A stretch of 6,304 nucleotides of DNA from an uncultured Bacteroidota bacterium (GTDB taxonomy: Bacteria > Bacteroidota > Bacteroidia > Chitinophagales > Chitinophagaceae), in contig CAIJZG010000117.1 in assembly GCA_903825065.1 (NCBI GenBank), positions 1 through 6,304 on the forward strand, given 5' to 3'. A model generated the notes under the pieces. The model had not been told where the DNA came from. It was given only the letters and a program-made list of their open reading frames with translations, and made no database searches. Shown in pieces: positions 5,392 to 6,304 of the stretch. Each line of letters starts with the position of its first letter. The stretch's first letter is position 1. The translations under genes were made by a program, and so were the position numbers.

Positions 5392-5399
5392 CATATTTG
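5392..5399 (+). promoter_or_regulatory. Putative -7 box for the receptor gene
   Basis: CATATTTG matches TAnnTTTG except at the first base and lies 20 bp before the ATG at 5420. A TTA (5372-5374) stands near the expected -33 position. If it is used, transcription starts near 5405, which supports 5420 rather than the earlier in-frame ATGs as the start codon. Confidence 0.4.
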
Positions 5400-5419
5400 C
5401 AGCTTTAAACCTGCAATTT

Positions 5420-6304
5420 ATGTTAAATCTGAAGAAAATTCTGCTTGCTTCAATGGCCTATTTTATAGCCATCACAGCAATGTCACAACTTACTACTGGT
5501 ACAATTACCGGAACAGTTAAAGACGGAACAAATGCACCCCTAGTAGGTACTTCAATCGAAGTTACCCATGAGCCTTCTGGTAGTAAATACAAATCAGTAT
5601 CAACCAATTCCGGGAAATATACAGTTCCTGGTTTGCGTATTGGTGGTCCTTATAAAATTGTTTTTACCTATGTAGGTTTAAAAACAGAAACTATTACTGA
5701 TGTTTATATCCAATTAGGTGAACCAAGCATTATCGATGTTTCATTATCAGATGCAAAAAGTCAATTACAAGAAGTAACAGTAGTTGGTACTGCACGTAAA
5801 GGCGCTTTGATTTCTAAAGACAGAAAGGGAGCTTCCACAAATATTAATGCTCGTTTATTAGGAACGATGCCTACCATTAGTAGAAACGTAACTGACTTAA
5901 CCCGTTTGGTTCCGCAATCAAATGGACTTTCATTTGCTGGTCAGGATGCACGTGCAATTAACTTTACACTTGATGGATCAATTTTCAATAACAGTTTTGG
6001 GTTAAGTGCTTTGAATGGCGGACAAACAAACTCAGCTCCAATTTCATTGGATGCGATTCAAGAAATTCAAATCAACGTGTCTCCTTATAACTTAAGAGAA
6101 TCTGGTTTTACTGGTGCTAGTATAAATGCAGTTACAAAAAGTGGTACCAACACTTTTCACGGAACTGCCTTCTATAATAAAAGAAATCAGAGTATGGTAG
6201 GTACTAAAGCAGGTGCTGGTGGATTACAAGATGTTGTTACAAACGCATTTGATGTAAAACAATTTGGTGCAAGTTTAGGCGGCGCCATCATTAAAAATAA
6301 ATTA
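5420..6304 (+). CDS. Oar-like TonB-dependent receptor, N-terminal part
   Basis: The frame is open for 295 codons to the window edge, so the C-terminal beta-barrel lies outside. Residues 1-22 form a signal peptide (KK at 5-6, hydrophobic ILLASMAYFIAITAM, cleavage probably before Gln23). A carboxypeptidase-regulatory-like beta-sandwich follows (about 26-110: GTITGTVKDGTNAPLVGTSI, then GKYTVPGLRIGGPYKI). LQEVTVVGTA (116-125) is a TonB-box-like segment. The plug domain includes LTRLVPQSNG (160-169), NFTLDGS (181-187), ISLDAIQEIQINVSPYN (208-224) and FTGASINAVTKSGTNTFHG (230-248), which are typical of Oar-like outer-membrane receptors. The substrate cannot be told. In-frame ATGs at 5339, 5357 and 5369 would put extra residues before the signal peptide, so 5420 is preferred. 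No SusD partner is visible. Confidence 0.9.
   Translation, partial: MLNLKKILLASMAYFIAITAMSQLTTGTITGTVKDGTNAPLVGTSIEVTHEPSGSKYKSVSTNSGKYTVPGLRIGGPYKIVFTYVGLKTETITDVYIQLGEPSIIDVSLSDAKSQLQEVTVVGTARKGALISKDRKGASTNINARLLGTMPTISRNVTDLTRLVPQSNGLSFAGQDARAINFTLDGSIFNNSFGLSALNGGQTNSAPISLDAIQEIQINVSPYNLRESGFTGASINAVTKSGTNTFHGTAFYNKRNQSMVGTKAGAGGLQDVVTNAFDVKQFGASLGGAIIKNKL

Larger units (their letters stand above)
5078..5419. promoter_or_regulatory. Palindrome-rich divergent intergenic region
   Basis: These 342 bp separate ribBA and the divergent receptor gene, with no supportable gene inside. The DNA is AT-rich and dense in dyads: a perfect 16-bp palindrome at 5164-5179, TATAATTATA at 5190-5199, ATTCAA/TTGAAT arms at 5202-5219, GCAATT-T-AATTGC at 5238-5250, TTCGCT (5279-5284) against AGCGAA (5314-5319), and three more palindromes at 5337-5380. 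Some of these are expected by chance in AT-rich sequence, but the longest and the regularly spaced ones are good candidates for regulator binding sites. Confidence 0.5.

Noticed and set aside
1..6304. tRNA or rRNA genes
   Set aside because: I saw no cloverleaf with a GTTCGAATC-like T-arm and no rRNA-like conserved stretch.

Overview
The window looks like chromosomal DNA of a Bacteroidota species, probably near Chitinophagaceae. The pointers are low GC, a fused RibBA, an Oar-like TonB-dependent receptor with a carboxypeptidase-regulatory-like N-terminus, a secreted protein with the Bacteroidota type of 'tail-fibre' C-terminus, and TAnnTTTG-type -7 promoter boxes with weak or absent Shine-Dalgarno sequences before the intact genes. 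The lineage is inferred from family resemblance and promoter style, because no search could be run.

Layout. Positions 1-760 hold no intact gene. Bases 1-280 are AT-rich with A/T tracts, and 281-370 is an abrupt GC-rich block that reads as a degenerate 10-bp tandem repeat. Positions 458-763 on the minus strand carry two linked gene remnants joined by an ATGA overlap and a strong AGGAGG; the downstream one has an apparent one-base frameshift. At about 752-766 this segment abuts, head to head, the beheaded C-terminus of a TPR protein on the plus strand (to 946). That looks like the edge of an insertion or deletion.

From 980 the window becomes an orderly housekeeping region: rpe (980-1627, +), a phoH-family ATPase with a TTG start (1847-2836, +) ending in a strong symmetrical terminator, a secreted protein of unknown role (3015-3842, +), and ribBA (3875-5077, -). 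The last two converge on one hairpin terminator that touches both stop codons. A 342-bp palindrome-rich region separates ribBA from a divergent Oar-like TonB-dependent receptor (5420 to the window end, +, incomplete).

The genes do not form one pathway. Rpe supplies xylulose/ribulose 5-phosphate interconversion, and RibBA uses ribulose 5-phosphate and GTP to open riboflavin synthesis, so they share a metabolite but not a transcription unit. PhoH is a nucleic-acid-related ATPase, and the two exported proteins belong to the cell surface. The parts most worth a second look are the left-hand remnant region with its 10-bp array and the palindrome cluster before the receptor gene.
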